This document shows, one piece after another, positions 50,059-58,819 of a stretch of DNA of 64,000 nucleotides (position 1 is its first letter; every line of letters starts with the position of its first letter). The notes beneath the pieces are model-generated. The model was not told the DNA's origin. It saw only the letters and a list, made by a program, of their open reading frames with translations, and ran no database searches. Where the stretch lies: the IMG/VR virus record IMGVR_UViG_3300028393_004717, positions 1 through 64,000 of that record; one strand, 5' to 3'. This DNA comes from a virus. A program made the position numbers and the translations under genes.

Positions 50059-51161
50059 TTTTTTCTCCATTCGTTAAAGTTTTTAATTCCATGATCGTGA
50101 TCGTAATTCATTTCTTTAAAGTCACTATGATTGAATACTGGTTTCTTTTCTTCCTGTGATATCTTCCAAATTAATTCTAGTGCATATTTTGAAATATTTT
50201 CTATACCATTGTAATTTAATTTATCTGCCGTGTCTTGTGGTGTGTGATAATAATCATGTCCTCCAGTATGGAGAAATGCTATTGGTATTTTTTTATTATA
50301 AAAGCTTGCATGATCGCTTCCGCTAGTTCCTCTAGTAGTTATACTTTTTGCAAAGTTATATTTATCACTAAGCTCACCGATATATTTTGTAATATCTACA
50401 GAGCTATTTAAATCAGAGAAACCTGCAAGCTGCTTTCCTTTTTTAAGGTATCCAATCATATCCATATTAAGCATAAATGTATGATTTTTTATATTAGGAT
50501 TATCTTGTGGGAATAATGGGTTGTTTACATAATATAGGCTACCAAGCAATCCCATTTCTTCTGCTGAAAAAGCTATAAACAAAATTGTTCTTTTGTTTTT
50601 AAGCTTTGACATACCTTTAGCGATTTCAAGTAAGGCAGCAGTACCAGATGCATTATCGTCAGCACCAGGGTGTATTTTTATTTTTGATTGCATGCTCATT
50701 TGAGGCCCATAACCGATATGATCCATATGTGCGCCAACAACTATAATTTCATCTTTTAAATTTTCTTCTTTGCCTTCTGACCATGCTAAAATATTATTTG
50801 TAAAATCATCTCCAGATTCTTTATTTGGCCCATAATTTAATTTTTTGATTGGGAATTTTTGATATTTTGATTTATAGCCATAAGACTCAAATTTGTTTTT
50901 AATAAATTCTGCTGCTAAAATGTTTCCCTTTTTACCAGACATTCTTCCTTCAAGCTCTTGAGATGCTAAATATTCAACAGTTTTTTGGGAAGAATCGCTT
51001 GTTATTTTAGATAAACCTTCATTTAAAGATTCAAATTTTTGAGGTTCATTATCAAGTTTTTCATTATTTTCTTGAAATTCTTTTATATTTGTCGTTTTAG
51101 AAATGTAAACAATTAAAAGCATAAATCCTAATGCTAATATTGTAATTTGTAATTTTTTCAT
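50055..51161 (-). CDS. M28-family zinc aminopeptidase, membrane-anchored or exported
   Basis: A 368-aa enzyme with an N-terminal hydrophobic segment (residues 4-20) serving as a signal peptide or anchor. The co-catalytic zinc site has His145 and His148 in GAHMDH, Asp168 in PGADDNASG, Glu201/Glu202 in SAEEMGLLGS, Asp234 in NMDMIG, and His306 in YYHTPQDTAD. The enzyme would remove N-terminal residues from peptides in the periplasm or outside. GGGAG precedes the ATG at 51161. Its stop overlaps the ferritin-like start. Confidence 0.9.
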   Translation of the reverse strand: MKKLQITILALGFMLLIVYISKTTNIKEFQENNEKLDNEPQKFESLNEGLSKITSDSSQKTVEYLASQELEGRMSGKKGNILAAEFIKNKFESYGYKSKYQKFPIKKLNYGPNKESGDDFTNNILAWSEGKEENLKDEIIVVGAHMDHIGYGPQMSMQSKIKIHPGADDNASGTAALLEIAKGMSKLKNKRTILFIAFSAEEMGLLGSLYYVNNPLFPQDNPNIKNHTFMLNMDMIGYLKKGKQLAGFSDLNSSVDITKYIGELSDKYNFAKSITTRGTSGSDHASFYNKKIPIAFLHTGGHDYYHTPQDTADKLNYNGIENISKYALELIWKISQEEKKPVFNHSDFKEMNYDHDHGIKNFNEWRKK

Positions 51162-51237
51162 GATATCTCCCAAATAAAATTTCATTTTCCTATATATTTT
51201 AAAGTAGTTTCACAAAAAAAGAAAGTCATTTAAAATA

Positions 51238-53052
51238 ATGAGTTTACCAGAATTTTTAAAAAATCAATCTGATTCCGTTTGGAGATTGAAATATAAATCC
51301 TTAAAGCAATATTACGCAAGTGAATATAATTCTAAATATTATTCATTTGACAAATATCAATTGGAAATAGATCCAGATGAAACCATGGAATATGTTGAAA
51401 AATATGATGCAAATAGAAGGCAATTAGAAATCATAAAGTGTTGTCATAGTTTTTCTTATTTTTGTCACAAATATGTAAAGATTCTACATCCAACAAAAGG
51501 ACTTGTTCCTTTTATAATGTTTAAATACCAGCACAAAGTAATAAGTGACTATGTGAATCATAGATTCAATATTATTTCAAAGTTTCGTCAAGGTGGTTTA
51601 ACAACAGTTACTCTTTTGTGGGGCATGTGGAAATGCATGTTTCAAACCGATCAACAAATTATGCTATTATCAAAAACAGATAGAGAAGCTACAGATATTG
51701 GAATGATGATTGATCGTGCTTCTGAAAATATACCAGATTGGCTCAGGCCGAAAAAAGATGGAAAATGGAATGACCATTTGAAAATGTTTACCGAAACTGG
51801 AAGTTCTTTGAAGTTTTATTCTCCTCAAGCAGCCCGTGGAAAATCAGTTACATTTTTAATTATTGACGAAGTTGCGTTTATCGAAGATATGGACAAGCAT
51901 TGGAAAGCTATGTGGCCTGTGCTTTCTACTGGTGGTAGTTGTGCCTTGGTATCCACTGTAAATGGTATCGGCAATTGGTATCATCAGACATATATTGAAG
52001 CCAGAGAGAAAAGAAATTTATTTCATATTATAGATTTAGATTATTGGGAACATCCAGATTACAACAATCCTAAGTGGGCATCGGAACAAAAAGCTCAGTT
52101 GGGAGAAAAAGGTTTTTTACAAGAAGTTTTGAGAGAGTTTTTGGGAACTGGTGAGACTTATTTTTCATCCAAGATAGTTCGAGAGCTTACAGAACAAACC
52201 ATAAACAACAATCCAAATAGAAAATTATTTGCAAAGTGGTGCAATCTTATGGGATTTGCAGCAATTTGTGAATCAGAAGAGAATAAAGGTGCTTTGTGGG
52301 TATGGAAAGAGCCAGTTGAAGGTCACGAATATATTATTGGTGCAGATTGTGCAGAAGGTCAGGGGGAAAACAATGATAATAGTTGTTTTCAAGTAATTGA
52401 CATGTTGACTTTAGAACAAGTTGCAGAATTTTATTCAAATACCATACCTCCACATCTATTTGCACAAACATTAAAAGAAGTTGGAATTTACTATAATAAT
52501 TCACTTATGGTTGTTGAAAATATGGGGCCTGGTATAGCTGTTTTAAATAATTTACAAAATCAATTGTATTATGACAATTTGTATTTTGATTCGACCAAGT
52601 CTAATTCTAGGGCTGGTATAAAAATGGGTCAGGTGAATCGCCCATTGTTTCTTGAAACTTTACAAAATAAATTAATGAATCAACAAATAAGAATAAATAG
52701 TATTAGATTTACAAATGAACTTGGTACATTTGAATATAATTCAACGACTAAAAAAGCACAAGCTCAAAAAGGAAAGCACGATGACGCTATCATGTCAATG
52801 TGCATGGCATTATATGTTAGAGATTCCATGATGCAAGATATTCCATTAGGGGCTTCTATTGATACGAACAGAATTGACAAAATAAATAATGAAGTTTACG
52901 AAGAAATAAAAAGAGAACTAGAAGAGGGCAAACCAGAGGACATTCTTAAAATTACAAAATCTAGTTTATTTGATGAAGATGATATCTATAATTCTGATGG
53001 CGTTTCCTTCAGAAGAAAAAATGAAAGTTTGCTAAGAGAGTTCGGATGGTAA
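51238..53052 (+). CDS. gp17: Terminase large subunit, gp17-like
   Basis: A 604-aa DNA-packaging motor. The ATPase domain has a variant Walker A (KFRQGGLTT, 115-123) with Lys at the start rather than in the usual GKT position, Walker B FLIIDE (Asp210, Glu211) and the STVNGIGNW coupling motif. The RNase H-like nuclease domain has acidic residues Asp370 (GADCAEG), Glu427 (VVEN) and Asp515-Asp516 (KHDDAI). It lies away from the portal/capsid block, in the plus direction, and heads a structural operon. Confidence 0.95.
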   Translation: MSLPEFLKNQSDSVWRLKYKSLKQYYASEYNSKYYSFDKYQLEIDPDETMEYVEKYDANRRQLEIIKCCHSFSYFCHKYVKILHPTKGLVPFIMFKYQHKVISDYVNHRFNIISKFRQGGLTTVTLLWGMWKCMFQTDQQIMLLSKTDREATDIGMMIDRASENIPDWLRPKKDGKWNDHLKMFTETGSSLKFYSPQAARGKSVTFLIIDEVAFIEDMDKHWKAMWPVLSTGGSCALVSTVNGIGNWYHQTYIEAREKRNLFHIIDLDYWEHPDYNNPKWASEQKAQLGEKGFLQEVLREFLGTGETYFSSKIVRELTEQTINNNPNRKLFAKWCNLMGFAAICESEENKGALWVWKEPVEGHEYIIGADCAEGQGENNDNSCFQVIDMLTLEQVAEFYSNTIPPHLFAQTLKEVGIYYNNSLMVVENMGPGIAVLNNLQNQLYYDNLYFDSTKSNSRAGIKMGQVNRPLFLETLQNKLMNQQIRINSIRFTNELGTFEYNSTTKKAQAQKGKHDDAIMSMCMALYVRDSMMQDIPLGASIDTNRIDKINNEVYEEIKRELEEGKPEDILKITKSSLFDEDDIYNSDGVSFRRKNESLLREFGW

Positions 53053-53055
53053 ATT

Positions 53056-53949
53056 ATGTCGCTACAAAAATATATTGAAAAAAAATATCATAAATCAAAA
53101 GTGAATTATGATATTTCTGAATATAAAAAAAATGTGCAAGACATATGTTTTGTTTTTAAGAACAAGCGTGAATTGCGTGAGTATTATATTGATTTGTCAG
53201 AATTATCTAAAGATTTAGATTTTATAAATTATCCAAAAAAATTTAAATTACTTTTAAATATATGTTCGCCTAACGAATCTGAATATCTAAAAGAATTTGA
53301 ACATTTCTTTGAATGGGCATCTGTAAGAGAAAATTATAAAATTAGAAGAATAGAAGAAAATATTACAAACATTAAATCATTTTATTTTTTAAAAGAGGAT
53401 GTTAATTTGGATGACATCTCATTTGTATTAGAATCAAAGTGTTTAAAGGCATTAAATAAATTTAAAATTTTAGATATTTATATAAATGAAGCGATTCAAG
53501 AAACAAATTGGAATGGAACTGATGTTATTGTTCATATTTTAACCGATGATTCTGCAAAAATTCAAGTTGGCGATGGAAATATATTTTTATTAATGGATGA
53601 TAATGGTATTAAGTATGTGTCTGAAGATATATCTAATTGCAATCAAGATTTTGAAATATTAAGAGACAGGTTGTTTAATCCAATTAAACATTATTTTGAT
53701 TTCTATATTCAAGAAACAACTGATAATAAAAAAAAGATAAACAATTTTAAAAGAAACTTTTATTTAAATAAAATAAATGAATATTTTTATTTTCCTCTGG
53801 ATTTAAAAAGACCAGAACCAAAAAATGAAATGGATATTTGGAAGATTAAATTAAAATTAAATCAAATAATTTTTGAAGAAGGTTTTTTTAGAGTTAAAGA
53901 CTGTTTGCAAAAAATAAGATATCTGGAATTGGAGTCACATGAAAGTTAA
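53056..53949 (+). CDS. Hypothetical protein downstream of terminase
   Basis: A 297-aa, Lys/Glu/Asn-rich protein with mostly helical segments (FKNKRELREYYIDLSELSKD, NEYFYFPLDLKRPEP). The central DVIVHILTDDSAKIQVGDG reads as beta strands. I do not recognise it. It follows the terminase by 3 bp and overlaps the next gene by 11 bp. A neck or tail-completion role is possible from position only. Confidence 0.48.
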   Translation: MSLQKYIEKKYHKSKVNYDISEYKKNVQDICFVFKNKRELREYYIDLSELSKDLDFINYPKKFKLLLNICSPNESEYLKEFEHFFEWASVRENYKIRRIEENITNIKSFYFLKEDVNLDDISFVLESKCLKALNKFKILDIYINEAIQETNWNGTDVIVHILTDDSAKIQVGDGNIFLLMDDNGIKYVSEDISNCNQDFEILRDRLFNPIKHYFDFYIQETTDNKKKINNFKRNFYLNKINEYFYFPLDLKRPEPKNEMDIWKIKLKLNQIIFEEGFFRVKDCLQKIRYLELESHES

Positions 53950-54253
53950 TTTAAATGAAATTAAAAATTATATTTCCATGGCCTTGTCTGGAACATCTGG
54001 AGATTTTCAAATGGCAGAAATAAACTTCCATTTGAAAACAGCTTTGCAAAAAATTGAACAAAAACAAATCAAAGAAAACAAAAAGTCTGAATTTGTATCT
54101 TCTAATATGGTTCTAAAAAATGGCACACTAATAAACCCAATAGATGCAAAAAAGGCTATTTCTAAAATTGACGAGTTAATCAACTTTGAGCAAAATAAGA
54201 TTAATTCGTCATTTATAAAACAAGACAAAGAAATAAAAACTATTATAGATTAG
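53939..54253 (+). CDS. Hypothetical small helical protein
   Basis: A 104-aa protein, helical and Lys-rich. It opens KVNLNEIKNYISMALSGTSGDF and has a repeated-looking FHLKTALQKIEQKQIKENKK stretch. Unknown. It overlaps the previous gene by 11 bp and lies 8 bp before a tail-type gene. Confidence 0.45.
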   Translation: MKVNLNEIKNYISMALSGTSGDFQMAEINFHLKTALQKIEQKQIKENKKSEFVSSNMVLKNGTLINPIDAKKAISKIDELINFEQNKINSSFIKQDKEIKTIID

Positions 54254-54261
54254 GTGAAAAT

Positions 54262-54783
54262 ATGAAAACAAATTGGAATGGAATTTTAAAAATAACTCAT
54301 GCACAACACATAAGAAACAATGAAGTTATTTGGGAAGATAAAAATCTTTATAATATTCTTCATTCTCAAGGAGAAGAATTATTTTTAAAAACTTTATTTT
54401 ATAATGATGGCACACTGCCAACACCAATATATTATCTTGGCTTAGACTCAAGAGCAGCAATAGCTTATGCTGACAGTATGACAAGCTTAGTTGGCGAACC
54501 TACTGGAAGTGGATACACAAGACAACCATTGAATTCAACATCTACAGGTAATACAGGATGGACTATTTCTGCGGAAACTAGTATTCATAAAGCTTTATCT
54601 AATGTGGTTTCATTTGTTGCTAGTGGTGGTTCTTATGGCCCTATGTATAATTTGTTTTTGACAAATAAATCAGATAATACAGGTAGTCTTATTTCAAGCG
54701 TTTCATTGTCAACCCCATCAACATTGATAAGTGGAGATGTGCTTAATTTGAGAATGACCTTATCTCTTAGAGATGTGCCTTAA
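54262..54783 (+). CDS. Phage tail-type structural protein
   Basis: A 173-aa protein with the pattern of a small phage tail/fibre protein. It has the N-terminal NWNGILKITHAQHIRNNEV, the conserved LGLDSRAAIAYADSMTSL and then EPTGSGYTRQPL, and beta-rich SNVVSFVASGGSYGPMYNLF near the end. No catalytic motif is visible. It overlaps the convergent gene by 4 bp. Confidence 0.65.
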   Translation: MKTNWNGILKITHAQHIRNNEVIWEDKNLYNILHSQGEELFLKTLFYNDGTLPTPIYYLGLDSRAAIAYADSMTSLVGEPTGSGYTRQPLNSTSTGNTGWTISAETSIHKALSNVVSFVASGGSYGPMYNLFLTNKSDNTGSLISSVSLSTPSTLISGDVLNLRMTLSLRDVP

Positions 54784-55208
54784 ACTATAGTTGATATTAA
54801 TCTTTGATCGTCATATATTTCAATAATGTGAATTATACTGTAATTTATAGTTTTCTTTTTTATACGACTATATTCTTTGTATTGTAGACTTTCTTTTCCA
54901 CCATCTTTTGAATCTCTAAGCATAATACCTATTGGCAAAGTGCTATTGTCTAAGAATGGTGGTAAAAATATATTATAACCTTCATCAAACTTTGTGACTG
55001 CCTTTTTACCATCATCTATTTTGAGCTTATATTTACAAAAAACCTCAATTGCAGGTTCTGATGTTTTTCCATTTAAATACCATACCGGAATTGATACACC
55101 TATAGCTTCTATTTCTGCATCTGGTTCTGCAAATAAATATCTCTGCTCTTTTGTAAGAAAGATATTATGAGATACCGTTAGAGTTAGAACATTTTGGTCT
55201 ATATACAT
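54780..55208 (-). CDS. Hypothetical protein
   Basis: A 142-aa, beta-rich protein (LTLTVSHNIFLTKEQRYLF; YSIIHIIEIYDDQRL). No family is recognised. It is the only minus-strand gene in a plus-strand stretch, and its start faces the trypsin-like gene at 55234 (divergent, 25 bp). Confidence 0.42.
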   Translation of the reverse strand: MYIDQNVLTLTVSHNIFLTKEQRYLFAEPDAEIEAIGVSIPVWYLNGKTSEPAIEVFCKYKLKIDDGKKAVTKFDEGYNIFLPPFLDNSTLPIGIMLRDSKDGGKESLQYKEYSRIKKKTINYSIIHIIEIYDDQRLISTIV

Positions 55209-55233
55209 AAAGGATTACTCTAAAAGAGGAAAT

Positions 55234-56112
55234 ATGAAAAAATTTATTATAAACCTTTTCTGTTTATTTACCATTTTATCTACAAATTTGGCATTTGGTC
55301 AAGAAATAAAAGTACATCCTCTTGACAAAATGCCATTATTGCCATCAAAAATTGGCTATTATGGCGAAGCACCTGTTGAGCAAAGAGGGATTGAATTTAG
55401 AAAATGGTTGTCACCATCGGTTAAAATAGCTGTGTCAGATGGTTCTGGTTCTGGAACTATAGTTTATTACGATTCTTTAAAAAACATAGCTTATGTGGCG
55501 ACATGTGGTCATCTTTGGAATAACGGAGCCATGAGTACTCAAGAAGGATTAAAAAGAAATATAACATGTAAGATTATCACATGGTTTCATAATGAAAAAA
55601 AATTAGCAGAACCAAAAACATATACTGCAAAAGTCCTTTTTTACAATCATATTACCAATGCGGATACAGCACTTGTTTCATTTGAACCAGATTGGGTGCC
55701 AAATTATTTTCCAATTGCACCTAAAGATTACCAGTATAAAAAAGGTAGTATTATGCATAGTTGTGGATGTGATGGTGGTGACGAAGTGGCTCATTATGAG
55801 GTCGAAGTGGTTGGTGTAATTAGTGAAAGTCTCACAACAATAAGAAACAGCCCAAGACCAGGCCGTTCTGGTGGTGGTTTAATGGATGATAAATATTACA
55901 TTGCAACTTGTTGGGCAACATCAATGTACAAAGGAACGAGTGAAGGCTATTTTACGCCACTACCAGTAATTCATGACATATGGACAAAAAATGGATATGA
56001 ATTTTTACTCAAGATCAGACCAGATTTTGATTTAGCTAAAAAATTAAAAATTATTGATAGAACTATTAGGCAGCATAAGTATGATGAAGAATATATTTTG
56101 ATTCCAAATTAA
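55234..56112 (+). CDS. Second exported trypsin-like serine protease
   Basis: A 292-aa protein with signal peptide (residues 1-22, ending AFG). The S1-fold domain has His93 in ATCGHLW, Asp144 in NADTALV and Ser212 in PGRSGGG. The pattern CGH and RSGGG is that of V8/HtrA-like enzymes, but there is no PDZ domain. It is unlike the one at 12507 beyond the fold, so the two have separate histories. It would act in the periplasm or outside. The next gene starts 10 bp later. Confidence 0.85.
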   Translation: MKKFIINLFCLFTILSTNLAFGQEIKVHPLDKMPLLPSKIGYYGEAPVEQRGIEFRKWLSPSVKIAVSDGSGSGTIVYYDSLKNIAYVATCGHLWNNGAMSTQEGLKRNITCKIITWFHNEKKLAEPKTYTAKVLFYNHITNADTALVSFEPDWVPNYFPIAPKDYQYKKGSIMHSCGCDGGDEVAHYEVEVVGVISESLTTIRNSPRPGRSGGGLMDDKYYIATCWATSMYKGTSEGYFTPLPVIHDIWTKNGYEFLLKIRPDFDLAKKLKIIDRTIRQHKYDEEYILIPN

Positions 56113-56121
56113 GGTTTTTAT

Positions 56122-56967
56122 ATGATAACATTTTTAGAATTTTTAGATTATAAAGAAAATAACAATTTATCTTCTGATGAATATACCGAACTTCAATCAA
56201 CATTAAGAAAAATGATGTCTGATAATCTTGATCTTGGAAATTTCGTATCAAACCTTAAGCAATTTATTTCTAATCCTAATTTTGTTGATTTTTTAAAATC
56301 TGGCGATGAGAATGATGCTTTGAAAATCACAAGAAAAGATATATCTGTAATGGATTTAATTCCAACCCAAGATGAAATCTTTCTTGAATCATCTTTAGAC
56401 AATGGACTAACTGATAGATTTGGCAACCTTGCACAATTCCTTGATGGTAATGCACAAGTAAAGGGCTATGTGGTCACTTGTATGGTGAATGGTAGTGTTT
56501 TCATTCTTGATGGTCATCATAGATGGTCACAATATTTTCTATTCAATCCACAATCAGAAGTTCCTTGTTTGATAATTGAAAATTTAAATTCATATTTACG
56601 AGGATTAAAAATAGCACATTTAGCTGTTGCTGCAAAATTAAGTCGTGTTCCTTTAGCTTCTGGAGATGAGACTAATCTATTCACCATAGATTACGAATCA
56701 TTTGAAAACCATATTAAAAATATAATTACAGAAAAATCCTTACAAATATTTATTGATAAGAATTTGGCCAAAAATGTTGATGATGTGGTTGATTTTCTTT
56801 GGAATAATGTATTGAAAATAAGAAAATACAATTTAGGAAAAGAATCAAGAGGTTTAATGCCTCAAACTGGTGGTGCTGCCAAAGGATTTGAAAAAGACTT
56901 AGAACAAGGAAAAATAAATGTCATCCCAGATTGGTTAACTTTATCTGGATTATTAGCAGAAAATTAA
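56122..56967 (+). CDS. ParB-like protein with targeting-like N-terminus, copy 1
   Basis: A 281-aa protein. It begins MITFLEFLDYKEN, the shared motif. The core FILDGHHRWSQYFLFNP (about 128-144) is the D-G-H-H-R-W motif of ParB/sulfiredoxin-like nucleotide-binding or nuclease domains. A helical C-terminal domain follows, with RGLMPQTGG and a final INVIPDWLTLSG. It is a tandem paralogue of the next gene. It is probably packaged and may handle nucleotide or DNA, though enzymatic activity is not shown. Confidence 0.72.
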   Translation: MITFLEFLDYKENNNLSSDEYTELQSTLRKMMSDNLDLGNFVSNLKQFISNPNFVDFLKSGDENDALKITRKDISVMDLIPTQDEIFLESSLDNGLTDRFGNLAQFLDGNAQVKGYVVTCMVNGSVFILDGHHRWSQYFLFNPQSEVPCLIIENLNSYLRGLKIAHLAVAAKLSRVPLASGDETNLFTIDYESFENHIKNIITEKSLQIFIDKNLAKNVDDVVDFLWNNVLKIRKYNLGKESRGLMPQTGGAAKGFEKDLEQGKINVIPDWLTLSGLLAEN

Positions 56968-57008
56968 AAATTTATATTATATATAATAAATCAATAACAG
57001 GAGTCATT

Positions 57009-58025
57009 ATGAAATCATTTTTAGAGTTTTGGAGCCAAATAAAAGAAGAAGCACCAGTAGCACCACAAGCACCAGTAGTGGGGCAACAACAAGTGGCTAA
57101 ACAACAACCAGCAGCAGGACAACAACCAGCAGCAGGACAACAACCAGCAGCAGGACAACAACCAGCAGCAGGACAACAACAAGTTACAGGACAACAACCA
57201 GCAGCAGGACAACAACAAGTTACAGAAGTATTAAAATCTATATTGGATGCTCCAAATATGGAAAATTTTATAAGTCAATTGAAAACTGCAATAAGTAACC
57301 CAGAATTTTTAAAATTATTGAAAAGTGGTGATGGACAAAAAGATAAAATAAGTGTTTCTGAAAATGTTCCACTTGATGTGACCGCACTTATTCCAACTCA
57401 AGCTGAAATTTATCTAAGTAAATCAGTCAAAAATGGATTAGAAAACTTTAAAGGTTCTTTGGCAAAACTTTTATCTGGCGATATAGGTGCTATTCCTGGA
57501 AGTGTTATTGTTGGAGCTACAAAAGATGGAAAATATGCAATTATTGATGGTCATCATAGATGGTCACAATATTTTGTTTTTAATCCTCAATCAAAAATTA
57601 ATTGTAGGGTTTTATCAGGAATTAATTCTTCTCTTGATGCATTAAAAAAAACTCAATTGGCATTAACTGCAAAAAGTGGCACAGTAATATTAGAGCCTGA
57701 TAGTGGAGTGGATTTAATGACTACATCTGAGCAAGTTTTTAAAGATTATTCATTGGGAATTTTAAAGGCTAAACCAGAACATATATCTATTTTTACACAA
57801 GTAATACCAGAAATAAAAGATGAAAATCAAGCAGTTGATTATTTGTGGAAAAATGTATTGCGATTACAAGCCGTAAAAGAAAAACAAGATCAAGCAAACG
57901 CAAGGCCTTTAATGCCTCAAACTGACAAGGATGCTCATAAAGGCTGGGAAAAAAGCTTGGCTGCTGGGGAAATTAATATTGTTCCTGATTGGCTAGTACT
58001 TTCTGGCGTAGTCCTTCGTGACTAA
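57009..58025 (+). CDS. ParB-like protein with targeting-like N-terminus and repeat linker, copy 2
   Basis: A 338-aa paralogue of the previous protein. It begins MKSFLEFWSQIKEE, with I-K-E as a cleavage-type site, followed by a Gln/Pro/Ala repeat linker (residues 32-73) and then the ParB-like core AIIDGHHRWSQYFVFNP and C-terminal RPLMPQTD and INIVPDWLVLSG. The start is at 57009 (AGGAG seven nt upstream), not the frame start at 56931. The linker may be a flexible spacer removed or exposed after prohead cleavage. Confidence 0.75.
   Translation: MKSFLEFWSQIKEEAPVAPQAPVVGQQQVAKQQPAAGQQPAAGQQPAAGQQPAAGQQQVTGQQPAAGQQQVTEVLKSILDAPNMENFISQLKTAISNPEFLKLLKSGDGQKDKISVSENVPLDVTALIPTQAEIYLSKSVKNGLENFKGSLAKLLSGDIGAIPGSVIVGATKDGKYAIIDGHHRWSQYFVFNPQSKINCRVLSGINSSLDALKKTQLALTAKSGTVILEPDSGVDLMTTSEQVFKDYSLGILKAKPEHISIFTQVIPEIKDENQAVDYLWKNVLRLQAVKEKQDQANARPLMPQTDKDAHKGWEKSLAAGEINIVPDWLVLSGVVLRD
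57102..57227 (+). repeat. Seven 18-bp tandem repeats coding QQPAAG units
   Basis: Units of CAACAACCAGCAGCAGGA (five copies) and two variants with AAGTTA replacing CAGCAGCA. In protein terms, QQPAAG x4, QQVTG, QQPAAG, QQVTE. It is in frame and probably varies in copy number. Confidence 0.95.
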
Positions 58026-58780
58026 TTTTTATAAAAAGTACAAACCTTTCTATAATCACAAAATCTACAATGGTTTCCTACTGATCCAACAACTAAAGAT
58101 GGATCAGAGGAAACTATGCGATCATAAGTTTCTATAAGTTCTTGTTGTGCCGAATCAAGACTTTCTTGTGTGAATCCAGTCGATACTATTTCAGATCCTT
58201 CTAGATAAAACAAAGCTGCTTTGATGTTTTCTGCTTTTGCACCAAAGTGATTTTGAATTATTTTTCCATATGTTCTTAATTGTAGGTCTTTTCCTATATT
58301 ACTTTTATTTTTTCGCCACATTCCTTGTTTCGTAGTTTTGTAATCAAGAATAAAGAATTTATCTCCACGAATTATAAGTCGATCAATAAATCCTTTTATT
58401 TTTTTATTATTTGGCGGATCAATATCATAATTAAATTCCCACTCTAATTCGCCATCAAACCCAATTTTGTCGGTAATTGTTTTGACATTTGCCAAATGAA
58501 TTGGTAATTTTTTCTTGTATTGGGAAGGCAATGGTGGTGAAGGATTGTCCTGTTCCAACATGATTTTGCCAGTCAAAATTTCTGAGGCAATTTCTTCTAT
58601 TGGTTTTTTACCTTTTTCCATCACATAATGTTCTGCAACTTTATGAACAATTTTTCCATATGTGAAGTGGTCAGCAACTGGTTCATTTGATATAATTTTC
58701 AAATGATACCTGTATTTGTATTGGGCATGACAAGTATCGAAGCACTGTTTTCTAGATACCGAGATATGTTCAATGTTCAT
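58022..58780 (-). CDS. RecB/Cas4-like PD-(D/E)XK nuclease with Fe-S-type Cys cluster
   Basis: A 252-aa nuclease. An N-terminal Cys pair (CFDTC) and a C-terminal CRFCDYRKVC cluster could hold an iron-sulphur centre, as in Cas4/AddB. The nuclease motifs are KGFIDRLI (Asp) and FILDYKTT (D-x-K), with a following QLRTYGKII (the QxxxY motif). The start at 58780 has GGAGAAAC upstream; the frame start at 58900 is rejected because it overlaps the primase gene. It diverges from the primase by 39 bp. It may process DNA ends in replication or recombination. Confidence 0.82.
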   Translation of the reverse strand: MNIEHISVSRKQCFDTCHAQYKYRYHLKIISNEPVADHFTYGKIVHKVAEHYVMEKGKKPIEEIASEILTGKIMLEQDNPSPPLPSQYKKKLPIHLANVKTITDKIGFDGELEWEFNYDIDPPNNKKIKGFIDRLIIRGDKFFILDYKTTKQGMWRKNKSNIGKDLQLRTYGKIIQNHFGAKAENIKAALFYLEGSEIVSTGFTQESLDSAQQELIETYDRIVSSDPSLVVGSVGNHCRFCDYRKVCTFYKN

Positions 58781-58819
58781 TTTTGTTTCTCCGCTTAATT
58801 GTAAAGAGAAAGAATTAAA

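Noticed and set aside
57102-57227. Short regular repeats that could be taken for a CRISPR array
   Set aside because: The 18-bp units are contiguous without spacers and lie in frame inside a coding sequence, giving QQPAAG peptides.
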